A DNA stretch of 49,836 bases from Prevotella sp. (GCA_024681875.1 JAILAA010000143.1:1-49836); one strand, 5' to 3'. Shown: positions 16,523 to 25,445, counted from the first letter of the stretch. Made by a program: numbers and translations. Notes: generated by a model not told the origin, from the letters alone.

Positions 16523-18193
16523 ATGTACAGTAACAAGGAAAGCGTTAATATCCTCACCGCCCTATTAGTGGCCCACGGCGTGAAACGGGCAGTGGTGTGC
16601 CCGGGCAGCAGGAATGCTCCCATCGTGCACAACCTGAACGAGTGCCCGGCCATCAAATGCTACCCCATTACCGACGAGCGGTCGGCGGGCTTCTTTGCCC
16701 TCGGCATTGCACAGGCCACCGACGAGCCGGTGGTGGTGTGCGTCACCAGCGGCACCGCTCTGCTCAACCTGGCACCTGCCGTGGCTGAAGCCCACTATCA
16801 ACACCAGTCGCTCATTGTTATTTCTGCCGACCGCCCCGCCGAATGGATTGACCAGCTCGACGGCCAGACACTGCGCCAACCGGGAGCTTTGGAGCCTTGG
16901 GTGAAGAAGAGTGTCACCCTACCCGACCTCTCACATCTCACCTCACAATCCTCATCCCTTTATTGGCATTGCAACCGTCTGGTGAATGAGGCGCTCATCG
17001 AAGCTACCGACTACACCCACGCCTGCGTGCATATCAACGTACCACTGAGCGAACCGCTGTTTAGGTTTACGGTGGAGCAGCTGCCTGAAGAACGAGTGAT
17101 ACGCCGCTATGCGCCAGCCACCGACTACAGCTGTCTGCCGCAACAACTCCTCGACGATTTTTTTCATGCCAAGCGTCCACTCATCGTCTTCGGCCAGCTT
17201 AGTCCGCAACGTTTCCATTACGAGGGTATTGACCAGCTCTTCAGCCACGTCATCGTGTTGCACGAGGCGCTGGCGCCCTTCACCAGCGTCAGCCCCTTCG
17301 AGGAAGTCCTCACTCCCTCCACCCTCCACCTTCCACCCTCCACCCTCCACCCCGATTTCATCCTCCACGTGGGCGACGCCATTGTCAGCAAGCAGTTGAA
17401 ACACTTTCTGCGTGAGGCCACTGATGCCCGCACCTGGCGCATCAGCCTGACGGGCGACGTGGAGGATACGTTCCTGAATTTGCGCGGCATCGTCGTGGGC
17501 GACGCAGAGGCCATCTTGCAGGCTGTCAACACGAAGTTTGCCAAGCAGACATGCCCGTTTGCTAAGGAGCAAACGGCCTACCGGCGTCAGTGGCTGCACC
17601 TGCTAAGTGCTGCCAAGAAGAGAATTGAGGACGAGACGCCCGACTATTCCGAGGCGGCAGCCGTACAGGCGTTTGAGCGACGCCTGCAACAGTTGGAAAA
17701 GCCCTATGACGTGCATTACGCCAACAGCACCGCCATACGTCTGGCCAACCGCTACGCTCAGGGACACCCTGTGTGGTGCAATCGCGGCACCAACGGCATC
17801 GAGGGCACGCTCAGCACCGCTGTGGGGTTTGCAGCCTCCCTCTCACCTCACACCCCTCACCACTCACCTCTTGTCTTCTGCGTTATCGGCGACCTCAGTT
17901 TCTTTTACGACCAGAATGCGCTGTGGAACACGCTTCTACCCAGCCTCAATCTGCGCATCCTGTTGCTGAACAACGGCCACGGCGCCATCTTCGACCATCT
18001 GCCGAATCTCAGCGAGAGTGCTGCGGCCGACAGCCTTGTGGCTGGACGCCACCACACCACTGCCGAGGGTGCCTGCCTTCAGCACGGTGTCAGCCGTCGT
18101 GCCGCTACCAATATGGAGCAGTTGCACGAAGGCATTGCATGGCTCACCGATACCGATGCCATGGGGCCACGCCTGTTAGAGATGATGCTCTGA
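16523..18193 (+). CDS. menD: SEPHCHC synthase (2-succinyl-5-enolpyruvyl-6-hydroxy-3-cyclohexene-1-carboxylate synthase)
   Basis: 556 aa. I chose MYSNKESVNILTALL because Bacteroidales MenD proteins start with a similar MYS sequence and because an upstream ATG (16487) would lie within the promoter. The thiamine-diphosphate enzyme core is complete: CPGSRNAPIVH, VTSGTAL near the N-terminus, and GDLSFFYDQNALWN with LLNNGHGAIF in the cofactor-binding C-terminal domain. It condenses isochorismate with 2-oxoglutarate. Three loops carry residues encoded by 7-bp repeat arrays (SHLTSQSSS, TPSTLHLPPSTLH, SPHTPHHSP), each where the family is usually shorter. It converges with menB, 18 bp apart. Confidence 0.93.
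   Translation: MYSNKESVNILTALLVAHGVKRAVVCPGSRNAPIVHNLNECPAIKCYPITDERSAGFFALGIAQATDEPVVVCVTSGTALLNLAPAVAEAHYQHQSLIVISADRPAEWIDQLDGQTLRQPGALEPWVKKSVTLPDLSHLTSQSSSLYWHCNRLVNEALIEATDYTHACVHINVPLSEPLFRFTVEQLPEERVIRRYAPATDYSCLPQQLLDDFFHAKRPLIVFGQLSPQRFHYEGIDQLFSHVIVLHEALAPFTSVSPFEEVLTPSTLHLPPSTLHPDFILHVGDAIVSKQLKHFLREATDARTWRISLTGDVEDTFLNLRGIVVGDAEAILQAVNTKFAKQTCPFAKEQTAYRRQWLHLLSAAKKRIEDETPDYSEAAAVQAFERRLQQLEKPYDVHYANSTAIRLANRYAQGHPVWCNRGTNGIEGTLSTAVGFAASLSPHTPHHSPLVFCVIGDLSFFYDQNALWNTLLPSLNLRILLLNNGHGAIFDHLPNLSESAAADSLVAGRHHTTAEGACLQHGVSRRAATNMEQLHEGIAWLTDTDAMGPRLLEMML
16927..16954 (+). repeat. Degenerate heptamer array 1 in menD
   Basis: Units CCTCTCA, CATCTCA, CCTCACA and ATCCTCA, encoding a Ser/Thr-rich loop just before YWHCNRLVNEALIE. 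It is the weakest of the three menD arrays. Confidence 0.65.
17311..17352 (+). repeat. Heptamer array 2 in menD
   Basis: Six 7-bp units (42 bp, 14 codons): CACTCCC, then TCCACCC, TCCACCT, TCCACCC, TCCACCC and TCCACCC. It encodes a Ser/Thr/Pro/Leu/His loop ahead of DFILHVGDAIVSKQL. Confidence 0.9.
17842..17869 (+). repeat. Heptamer array 3 in menD
   Basis: Units CTCACCT, CACACCC, CTCACCA and CTCACCT encode SPHTPHHSP, just before the conserved cofactor-binding block FCVIGDLSFFYD. Confidence 0.85.
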
Positions 18194-18205
18194 CAAAAAA
18201 ACAAG

Positions 18206-18232
18206 CGGAATCTACGGAATCTGCGGATACTG
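18206..18232. repeat. Nonamer triplet across the menD/menB junction
   Basis: CGGAATCTA, CGGAATCTG and CGGATACTG in a row. Read on the minus strand it encodes the MenB C-terminus QYPQIP and contains its TAG stop, so MenB ends inside the repeat. Confidence 0.75.
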
Positions 18233-19069
18233 GTTGAAATCGGGCTTGCGCTTCTCTAAGAAGGCATGTCCGCCCTCCTGTGCCTCGTCAAGGAAATAAT
18301 AGAGCATGGTGGCATCGCCAGCCAACTGCTGTATGCCTGCCTGTCCGTCGAGCTCCGCGTTCAGCCCCGCCTTTATCATGCGCAAGGCAATAGGGCTACG
18401 CTCCATCATCTCCTCAGCCCAGCGTACACACTCGTCCTCCAGTTCTTCCAGAGGCACCACCTTGTTCACCATGCCCATCTGCTCTGCCTCGAAAGCCGTA
18501 TACTGGCGGCACAGAAACCATATCTCGCGTGCTTTCTTCTGGCCGACGATACGCGCCAGATAGCTGGAGCCGAAACCTGCATCAAAGCTGCCCACCTTCG
18601 GACCGGTCTGTCCGAAGACGGCGTTCTCGGAGGCAATGGTGAGGTCGCATACCAGATGCAGTACATGACCGCCCCCGATGGCATAGCCGTTGACCATGGC
18701 GATGACAGGCTTGGGCAGGCGGCGTATCTGCATCTGCACGTCAAGAACAGAGAGACGCGGCACTCCCTCGTCGTCGATATATCCGCCACGGCCCTTCACG
18801 TGCATGTCGCCGCCACTGCAGAAAGCGTGCTTCACGTCGGCAAGCGTCTTGCCTTCAGGCACCTCGCTCATGGCACCGGTGAGCAACACCACACGGATGT
18901 GCTGCATCTCACGGCACAAAGCAAAGGCTTCGCTCAGTTCTTGCGTGGTTTTTGGCGTAAAAGCATTTCGGAAACGTGGCCTATTGATGCTGATTTTCGC
19001 AATGCCGTTATACTCCTCGAAGAGAATCTCTTCGAATGATTTCACCTTTTTCCATTCTCTCTTTTCCAT
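18212..19069 (-). CDS. menB: 1,4-dihydroxy-2-naphthoyl-CoA synthase
   Basis: 285 aa crotonase-family enzyme. The MenB signature is clear: [42 protein letters not shown] for the oxyanion hole, and [17 protein letters not shown] with the Asp used in ring closure. It cyclises o-succinylbenzoyl-CoA in menaquinone synthesis. It is on the opposite strand to the other men genes and converges with menD. No clear promoter box is visible before it; it lies 49 bp after the sensor kinase gene on the same strand and may be read from there. Its last residues and stop codon come from a 9-bp repeat. Confidence 0.95.
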   Translation of the reverse strand: MEKREWKKVKSFEEILFEEYNGIAKISINRPRFRNAFTPKTTQELSEAFALCREMQHIRVVLLTGAMSEVPEGKTLADVKHAFCSGGDMHVKGRGGYIDDEGVPRLSVLDVQMQIRRLPKPVIAMVNGYAIGGGHVLHLVCDLTIASENAVFGQTGPKVGSFDAGFGSSYLARIVGQKKAREIWFLCRQYTAFEAEQMGMVNKVVPLEELEDECVRWAEEMMERSPIALRMIKAGLNAELDGQAGIQQLAGDATMLYYFLDEAQEGGHAFLEKRKPDFNQYPQIP

Positions 19070-19118
19070 TATTTCTGTTTTTTCTGTTACTTATGCCATC
19101 AAGAAGACCACGGTCATT

Positions 19119-21056
19119 TCACTGCATGAGCGGTATCCGGGCAATGAAACGGCAGCCATCGTGATAGTCGGCGTCAAGGATGAGGTCGCCGCCTAAGTGA
19201 TTGAAGTGGCGCTTGGCTAAAGGAAGACCGAGGCCCAGACCCTCTGAAAGATCGTCGAGCTTAGTGAAGAACTCAAACATCTTGTCGCGGTCAGCTTCAG
19301 CGATGCCCTTGCCAGTATCCTCGATGACGAACTGCACGGCTGGTGTTTCCTTAACAACCATGACCTTTAATTTCACATGCTGGCCATCGGAATATTTGGC
19401 AGCGTTGTAGACTATTTCTCGCAGACTGCGCATCAGGTAGAGACGGTTAGTATGGATGCAGAAATTGTCATCCACCTCCGTATCGAAGCCGATGGGCACA
19501 TCAGGGTAATAGGGCTTAACATAGCCGATTGCCTCCTTAGCCACGTCGTTGCATGGCACGATGTCAAACTTGTGGCTATTAAGTTCCTCCGCCAGCCCCA
19601 TATCAGAGCTATCGAAGAGCATCAGTACCATCCTGCTGAGTAAATTCGCATTATAGTTCATCATGCCCGTGATGCTCTTCAATTCTTCCTCTGGCATTAT
19701 CTCAAGCAGAGATTTAACCGTACCTGCTGATCCTGCCGCTTCGCGAAGCACCTGTGCAAAGCCCATGGTGATGTTCAGCGGAGTACGTATCTGGTGCGAC
19801 ACACTCTGTATGAAGGCCCGTTTCTGCTTGTCAGCCTCCTCGACTAACCGCGTGGCTTTCGCCAGTTCTTCATTGCGTCGCTCAGCCTGATCGGTGGTAT
19901 AGCGCACACTGCCCATATGGAAGTTCAATGACTGCAACATCGTAGCAAAGCTGTTCTGCAGTTCCCCCACGGCATCTTCACGCGGACTCCTTGGGATATG
20001 CTCCTCGGTGTTGCCTGAGGCTATGACTTGCGATTTAATGAGAAGCTGATTTAGCGGGCGGATGGAGTGATTGACGGCCCTGTAGCTCAAGAACAGAATG
20101 ACGAGAAGCCCAAGCGAGATGAGTACTGCCACGAGATAGGTCAGGCGGTGATAACCTTTCAGCACATCACTCTCAGGACAGACGATGGCAAGACTCCAAG
20201 GCGTTCCAGGAACAGGCTGGTAGCAGACGAGACAGGGAACACCATTGACGACAACCGGCATGTTACCCTCGTTACCGGCGGTCATCTCGTGTCCTAATGC
20301 AAAGAGGTCGGCCTGACGCCTCGGGTCTGCATCGCTGAAGATAGTGCGAGTGAAAAGCTGCGTTGTGTCAGGGTGTAGAAGGAAACGACCTTCCTCGCCG
20401 ATCATCATAAAGTAAGAATTGGGGAAGGGCTTCTCAGTATTGAAAAGTTTTGAGAGGTGCAGCAGCGAGAGGTCGGTTGATATGACAGCCAAAAAGCGGT
20501 TTTGGTCATCATAGACAGGTTTGCTGTAGGATGCCACCATACCGTCGAGTGTCACGGTCAACGAATCGCTCTCATCATAGTAGACCACCCAGCAGGACTG
20601 GTTCAGATCATGCGGTTTCTTATACCACACCTTTTCAAAGTATTCATATTCCTCCTCTATGACCGTAGCTATGGAGTCGGGTTCTCTGACGGTGTAGACA
20701 GAAAAGTAGCGCCCAAACTGCGGGAACACAAACGGCTCAGTGCTGATAGAGCATCCGTCGATGTGCGGATTAAGGTTGACAACGCGCCTTGAGATGGCTA
20801 ACAGCGAATCGGGATGCAGGAACTTTGTAATAAACCAGCTATTGACATTAGTAGCTGTCTCCACGGCATTGACATAGCGGCTGAAACGCTGCGTAGTGGT
20901 GTTGAGAACGCTAAAGGCATGTTTCGTCGCCTCCTCCTTGACATTCTTCCTCGACTGCACGAAGAGAACACCCAACGACAGTACGAAGATGGGGATAGCC
21001 AGCAACAGGAGACTGAGGCTGAGCTTCATGGAGAGTGAGCGGCGGGGATCTATCAT
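19119..21056 (-). CDS. Cache-domain sensor histidine kinase
   Basis: 645 aa. An N-terminal membrane segment (about 10-30) and a second (about 300-325) flank an extracytoplasmic Cache-like sensing domain with HIDGCSIS, WYKKP, VISTDLSLLHLSKLF and FLLHPD. HAMP and coiled-coil regions follow, then HisKA with phosphoacceptor H421 in SVSHQIRTPLNITMGF and an ATPase domain with IVYNAAKYS, EDTGKGI and GLGLGLPLAKRH. It has no receiver domain and no response-regulator gene is adjacent. It starts 7 bp after the stop of the related pseudo-kinase gene, so both are probably made together and may form a heteromeric receptor. Confidence 0.92.
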   Translation of the reverse strand: MIDPRRSLSMKLSLSLLLLAIPIFVLSLGVLFVQSRKNVKEEATKHAFSVLNTTTQRFSRYVNAVETATNVNSWFITKFLHPDSLLAISRRVVNLNPHIDGCSISTEPFVFPQFGRYFSVYTVREPDSIATVIEEEYEYFEKVWYKKPHDLNQSCWVVYYDESDSLTVTLDGMVASYSKPVYDDQNRFLAVISTDLSLLHLSKLFNTEKPFPNSYFMMIGEEGRFLLHPDTTQLFTRTIFSDADPRRQADLFALGHEMTAGNEGNMPVVVNGVPCLVCYQPVPGTPWSLAIVCPESDVLKGYHRLTYLVAVLISLGLLVILFLSYRAVNHSIRPLNQLLIKSQVIASGNTEEHIPRSPREDAVGELQNSFATMLQSLNFHMGSVRYTTDQAERRNEELAKATRLVEEADKQKRAFIQSVSHQIRTPLNITMGFAQVLREAAGSAGTVKSLLEIMPEEELKSITGMMNYNANLLSRMVLMLFDSSDMGLAEELNSHKFDIVPCNDVAKEAIGYVKPYYPDVPIGFDTEVDDNFCIHTNRLYLMRSLREIVYNAAKYSDGQHVKLKVMVVKETPAVQFVIEDTGKGIAEADRDKMFEFFTKLDDLSEGLGLGLPLAKRHFNHLGGDLILDADYHDGCRFIARIPLMQ

Positions 21057-21063
21057 ACGGTTA

Positions 21064-22548
21064 TTATTCCTGAGACATGTCTATGAGGTTGTTAAGCAGC
21101 TCGGTTATGTCTTCGCCCTTTTTCTGTATGTCGTCGGTCAGGCTGTCTACCCTCGCGTCGCCAGCATCATCACCATTGTTGCACATGATGTTCACGTCCA
21201 TACAGATGGCATTAGCGGGTCCCACCATCTGAATGGTCATGTTGTGTAGGAAGGCGGTTTTCATTCGGTCGGCTTTCTGAGCTCGCTGGTAAGCCATGTG
21301 TAGTTCATGATTACGCTCCTGCAATGTTGTCTTCAAATGATCCAGCTCACTGACCTTGGCCGACACCGTCTGCTGCATCTGCTGGAAGTTGCTCTGGAGC
21401 CTTCCTATCTCGTCATGCCTGTGCAACTCGGGGATGGTCTCATCGTAATTTCCCTTAGCAATACGTTTTGTCATGCGTGTCAACATACGCAAGGGCACCA
21501 GCTGACGATACGTAACGATACGGCAGAACACCAGTAGCAGCAGCAGTCCTACGAAAGAGATAGCGAACACGTAGTACAGCAGGCGGTTATAGTCGCCGAA
21601 GATGTCTTCCTCGGGATAGATGATGCCAGCTCTCCAGCCCAGTTTCTCCATAGAGCGTCCTGGCACAGTGGTGCGCTCAAAGGGCTTATAGAAGACGAGA
21701 TAGTCGTTACCATTCATCTGGAAGGGCATATAGCCCATCTGGCCAGACATCATCGCTTCGGCTGCCTTTTTCACCGACGAATGGGCTTCGCGCTCAGCTA
21801 CCGAGAAAACCGTCTGATGGCTCACCTTCATACTGTCGGGATGTATGATATATGAGCCGTCACCTCCCAGCAGTGTACAGTAGGAGTTTGGCGACGGCTT
21901 AGCTTTCAGCATGATCTGCGAGAGCTGACTGAGCGACACGTCGACACCGATGACGCCCACAGGAAGACTATCGGCGCCAGGGATGGGCAGGCAGAAGGTA
22001 GCGACAGGCTCCGTACTTGCATTCTCTCCATTCCGCGGATTCATCCAGCCGGGCTTGCCCGATGCCAACGGCTTGGCAAACCATTCCTGCTCTGTGTATG
22101 GTATGCTTCCATTGGATGCTGTTTGGACAGAGGACGATTCTATGGCTTCAAGGCCGTTGTCAGTTCGACGGACGTAGGTCATAAAGAGCGACTGGTCAGC
22201 ATAGAAATCCGGCTTGAAGGCAATGGCACAGCCATCGATATAAGGATTAGCCTCAACCAACTGCCTTGTAAAGTCCATCATCATGTCTGGATGGTCGAGG
22301 TGGGGCAGAAGACTGAAGTACATGTTGCCCGTGGTTTGCTCTACACTCAACAGGATATTGTCGATGCGCATCACGATTCCCTCCAGCGTCTGTGAAGCCT
22401 TCTGTAGTGCGCCCTCTTTCACAGCCTTCCTGGAAAAGTGGAGCATCACTATCAATGACGCCATGAGCAATATTGACATGGCGCCGACAAACATCAGGCT
22501 GAGACGCACTGAGAGGTTTCTGCGGATAAGTCGGGGCAGCAGTAACAT
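21064..22548 (-). CDS. Cache-HAMP sensor with degenerate HisKA and no ATPase domain
   Basis: 494 aa from MLLLPRLIRRNLSVRL, the first Met after a -7 promoter box at 22557-22564; the longer frame to 22656 would start upstream of that box. Two membrane segments flank a Cache-like domain (YIDGCAIAFKPDFYADQ, EQEWFAKPL, VIGVDVSLSQLSQIM, SYIIHPDS), then HAMP and coiled coil. The HisKA box reads FLHNMTIQMVGPANAI: the phosphoacceptor His is Ile (I439) and the following Arg-Thr are gone. The protein ends about 55 residues later with no ATPase domain. Its sensing domain resembles that of the full kinase downstream. It is probably a signalling partner rather than an enzyme. Confidence 0.85.
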   Translation of the reverse strand: MLLLPRLIRRNLSVRLSLMFVGAMSILLMASLIVMLHFSRKAVKEGALQKASQTLEGIVMRIDNILLSVEQTTGNMYFSLLPHLDHPDMMMDFTRQLVEANPYIDGCAIAFKPDFYADQSLFMTYVRRTDNGLEAIESSSVQTASNGSIPYTEQEWFAKPLASGKPGWMNPRNGENASTEPVATFCLPIPGADSLPVGVIGVDVSLSQLSQIMLKAKPSPNSYCTLLGGDGSYIIHPDSMKVSHQTVFSVAEREAHSSVKKAAEAMMSGQMGYMPFQMNGNDYLVFYKPFERTTVPGRSMEKLGWRAGIIYPEEDIFGDYNRLLYYVFAISFVGLLLLLVFCRIVTYRQLVPLRMLTRMTKRIAKGNYDETIPELHRHDEIGRLQSNFQQMQQTVSAKVSELDHLKTTLQERNHELHMAYQRAQKADRMKTAFLHNMTIQMVGPANAICMDVNIMCNNGDDAGDARVDSLTDDIQKKGEDITELLNNLIDMSQE

Positions 22549-22556
22549 TCTGGCTG

Positions 22557-22564
22557 CAAATATA
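22557..22564 (-). promoter_or_regulatory. -7 box of the sensor pair
   Basis: TATATTTG on the minus strand, 8 bp before the ATG at 22548. No clean TTTG lies 19-21 bp upstream. The leader would be very short. Confidence 0.55.
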
Positions 22565-22639
22565 ATCATTTTTATTGGAAATACACTAAAAAAAATACAT
22601 AAAAAAACAATATGACAGGCTTTTATTAGAGAAAATATG

Positions 22640-22647
22640 TATCTTTG
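22640..22647 (+). promoter_or_regulatory. -7 box of the nucleoside kinase gene
   Basis: TATCTTTG, 29 bp before the ATG at 22677; no matching TTTG at the usual distance. Divergent from the sensor-pair promoter. Confidence 0.6.
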
Positions 22648-22676
22648 CAGGCACAAAAGACAAAAAACTTAAAACC

Positions 22677-24368
22677 ATGCTACAGATTCGCTGCAAGAAC
22701 AACAACGTGACGAAGAGTTTCCCTGAGGGAAGCTCGCTACTCGATGTCTATCAGGAATTTGCCGATGACATCCACCTGCCTTTTCCCGTGGTCTCAGCCA
22801 AAGTAAACAATGTGTCGCAGGGCCTGAAGTTCAGGCTCTACCAAAACCGCGACGTGGAATTCCTTGACGCCCGAGCTGGATCAGGCCACCGTGTCTACGT
22901 GCGGTCGCTCTCATTCGTACTCTACAAGGCCACGCAAGACCTTTTCCCTGGCTCAAAGCTCTTCATCGAGCACTCGCTAAGCCGCGGATATTACTGTAAC
23001 TTCAAAAAAAGGCCCAATTCTAACTTATCCCAAGGGGAAGGGAATCTGGTGAATGACGAGGACGTTGAGCACATCAAGGCTCGTATGCAGGAAATCGTAG
23101 ACCTTGACATGCCCTTCCGCCGCAACGAGGCCACTACCGAAGAAGCCATCCGCGTCTTTGCCGAGCGTGGCTTCTCAGACAAGGTGAAGCTGCTGGAGAG
23201 CAGTGGGCAAATCTACAGCGACTACTACATGCTGGGCGATACCGCCGACTACTACTATGGCCCATTGGTGCCTTCAGCTGGCTATCTGAAGGTGTGGGAC
23301 CTGCAGCGCTATCAGGACGGTATGCTACTGCGTGTACCCGACTGGAACGACCCGTCACGAGTAGCAGAATACGTCGACATGCCCAAGACCTTCGGCATGT
23401 TTGCCGAGAAAACGCGCTGGGACATCATCATGCGACTCTCTAACGCAGGCGACGTGAACAAGGCCATACTCAAGGGACATGCCTCCGAACTGATACAAGT
23501 CAGCGAGGCCCTGCAAGAGAAGAAAATTGTGCAGATAGCCGAGGCCATTGCCCAGAAGATGCCAAAATTGGTGCTCATAACCGGTCCTTCGTCATCTGGA
23601 AAGACTACGTTCTGCAAACGTCTCTCCATACAGCTGCTGGCTTGCGGATTACGCCCCATGTCTTTTTCCACTGACGACTATTTCGTCAACCGCGTCGACA
23701 CGCCAAAACTGCCCAACGGCGATTATGACTTTGACAACATCGAGGCAGTGGACTACAAGCTATTGGAAGAGCACCTGTCACGCCTGATGCAGGGCGAGAC
23801 TGTAGATGTGCCAGAATACAACTTCACTACTGGAAAACGCGAATACAACGGGAAGCGACTTAAACTGCAACGCGACACCGTACTCATCATCGAAGGAATC
23901 CATGCCCTTAATCCGCTGTTGACAAAGGGCATTGCCGAGGACGCCAAGTATAAGATATACATCTCTGCCCTAACGAGCATCTCTTTAGACGACCATAACT
24001 GGATACCGGTGCGTGACAACAGATTGCTTCGCCGCATCATCCGCGACTATAACAAGGGAGCCTTCTCTGCACGCGAGACCATTGCACAGTGGAATAACGT
24101 GTGCGAAGCCGAAGACAAATGGATTTTCCCCTTCCAGGAAACGGCCGACGTCATGTTTAATTCGGCACTGAACATTGAGTTTGCCGTACTGCGGCCACAT
24201 GCAGAAATCATTCTTTCTTCGATTCCAAAAAACTGTCCAGAGTACAGTGAGGCACACCGCTTGCTGAAGTTCATACACTTCTTCCTGCCTGTCAGCGACA
24301 AGGAGATACCTCCCACCAGCATCATGCGCGAGTTCGTAGGTGGCAGCAGCTTCAAGTACGACCGCTAA
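22677..24368 (+). CDS. TGS-domain nucleoside (uridine-type) kinase
   Basis: 563 aa. The N-terminus is a TGS-like domain (about 1-65), then a region like the second additional domain of threonyl-tRNA synthetase (RGYYCNF, FRRNEATTEEAIRVF, DYYYGPLVPSAGYLKVW), then a P-loop kinase with Walker A LITGPSSSGKTTFCKRL (about 300-315), STDDYFVNR and IIEGIHALNP. This fusion is a known conserved Bacteroidetes/Firmicutes type annotated as nucleoside kinase; uridine or cytidine phosphorylation is inferred from the kinase half. A short Asn/Ser/Gly insert (KRPNSNLSQGEGNLVNDED) separates two synthetase-like blocks. It is 6 bp from menC and probably co-transcribed with it. Confidence 0.9.
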   Translation: MLQIRCKNNNVTKSFPEGSSLLDVYQEFADDIHLPFPVVSAKVNNVSQGLKFRLYQNRDVEFLDARAGSGHRVYVRSLSFVLYKATQDLFPGSKLFIEHSLSRGYYCNFKKRPNSNLSQGEGNLVNDEDVEHIKARMQEIVDLDMPFRRNEATTEEAIRVFAERGFSDKVKLLESSGQIYSDYYMLGDTADYYYGPLVPSAGYLKVWDLQRYQDGMLLRVPDWNDPSRVAEYVDMPKTFGMFAEKTRWDIIMRLSNAGDVNKAILKGHASELIQVSEALQEKKIVQIAEAIAQKMPKLVLITGPSSSGKTTFCKRLSIQLLACGLRPMSFSTDDYFVNRVDTPKLPNGDYDFDNIEAVDYKLLEEHLSRLMQGETVDVPEYNFTTGKREYNGKRLKLQRDTVLIIEGIHALNPLLTKGIAEDAKYKIYISALTSISLDDHNWIPVRDNRLLRRIIRDYNKGAFSARETIAQWNNVCEAEDKWIFPFQETADVMFNSALNIEFAVLRPHAEIILSSIPKNCPEYSEAHRLLKFIHFFLPVSDKEIPPTSIMREFVGGSSFKYDR

Positions 24369-24374
24369 GGTATC

Positions 24375-25391
24375 ATGAAATACACGATTAACATTGAGGA
24401 GCGTGTGCTGCATTTCAAGCAACCCGCACGCACCAGCCGCGGCGTTTATACAGAACGGCGCATCTGGCTAGTCAAAGTATCTGACGTCGGAGTAGGTGAA
24501 TGTGCCCCCCTACCCGACCTGAGCTGCGATGCCCTGCCACCGCATATATACAATAATGTTTTGCGCCGCTTCTGTGACGAAGTCGAGCAGACGGGGGTCA
24601 TCCCCTATGAGGACATGCGTCCCTACCCTTCCATGCTCTTCGGTCTGGAAACGGCACTTCTTTCATTCAATACCCCCTTCTCCCGTGGCGAAGACGGCAT
24701 ACCCATTAACGGACTGATATGGATGGGCAGCTACGAAGAGATGGTTGAACGCATAGAGGAGAAAATCCGTCAGGGGTTCCGCTGTATCAAGCTGAAGATT
24801 GGGGCCATCGACTTCGACAGGGAGCTGGAGCTGCTGCAACGCATCCGCCAGCGTTTCGGACCACGCGAAATAGAGTTGCGCGTCGATGCCAACGGTGCAT
24901 TTGTCTTCGACAATGGCGATGCGCTTTACAAGCTCGAACTGCTGTCGCAATATGCCCTACATAGTATAGAACAACCCATCAAGGCAGGACAGTGGGCCAA
25001 TATGGCGGAGTTATGCCGCGATGCGCCACTACCCATTGCCCTGGACGAGGAACTGATAGGCGTGAATGACCCTGAGCAGAAACGGCAGTTGCTGAACATC
25101 ATACGTCCTGCATACATCGTACTGAAGCCGTCACTGCACGGCGGCATGGCAGGATGCCGTGAATGGCTCAGTATCGCCGGCAATATGGGCATCGGCTCGT
25201 GGATAACCTCCGCCTTAGAGAGCAACGTGGGCCTGAACGCCATCGCTCAGTTCTGTAGTTCAGTATATGGTAATACCATTACCGTACCCCAAGGTCTGGG
25301 CACCGGTCAGCTTTTCACCGACAACATCCCCATGCCGCTGGAAATACGTGGCGACAAAATATGGAGAGTTCCCAGAAATCCCAACGCCTAG
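24375..25391 (+). CDS. menC: o-Succinylbenzoate synthase
   Basis: 338 aa enolase-superfamily enzyme. Catalytic Lys in CIKLKIGAIDF, metal ligands in LRVDANGAF, SIEQPI and IALDEELIG, and the second Lys in YIVLKPSLHGG are all present, with SWITSALESNVGLNAIAQF in the final barrel strand. It dehydrates SHCHC to o-succinylbenzoate. The last codons (VPRNPNA) lie inside the left arm of a 17-bp inverted repeat. It sits between the nucleoside kinase gene (6-bp gap) and menE. No menH gene, which supplies its substrate, is in the window. Confidence 0.95.
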   Translation: MKYTINIEERVLHFKQPARTSRGVYTERRIWLVKVSDVGVGECAPLPDLSCDALPPHIYNNVLRRFCDEVEQTGVIPYEDMRPYPSMLFGLETALLSFNTPFSRGEDGIPINGLIWMGSYEEMVERIEEKIRQGFRCIKLKIGAIDFDRELELLQRIRQRFGPREIELRVDANGAFVFDNGDALYKLELLSQYALHSIEQPIKAGQWANMAELCRDAPLPIALDEELIGVNDPEQKRQLLNIIRPAYIVLKPSLHGGMAGCREWLSIAGNMGIGSWITSALESNVGLNAIAQFCSSVYGNTITVPQGLGTGQLFTDNIPMPLEIRGDKIWRVPRNPNA

Positions 25392-25445
25392 GAAAAAAGT
25401 CCCAGCCGCTGGGAAAAAAGTCCCAGCGGTTGGGATTTCTGGGAA
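25369..25445. repeat. 17-bp inverted repeat enclosing 21-bp direct repeats, menC/menE junction
   Basis: TTCCCAGAAATCCCAAC (25369-25385) has its exact inverse at 25429-25445. Between them GGAAAAAAGTCCCAGC occurs at 25391 and again at 25412, a 21-bp period, and CCCAGCCGCTGGG forms an inner palindrome. The left arm is inside the menC coding sequence. It has no T run, so a simple terminator is unlikely. The rest of the spacer to menE (25446-25528) shows nothing definite. Confidence 0.9.

Noticed and set aside
18266..19039. Long plus-strand open frame opposite menB
   Set aside because: It is antisense to a complete MenB with all family motifs and shows no domain of its own; the same applies to the antisense frames at 16952-17599 and 5014-5667.
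19119..22548. One sensor kinase gene broken by a frameshift
   Set aside because: The second gene has its own membrane segment and full Cache domain, so these are two related genes, not two halves.
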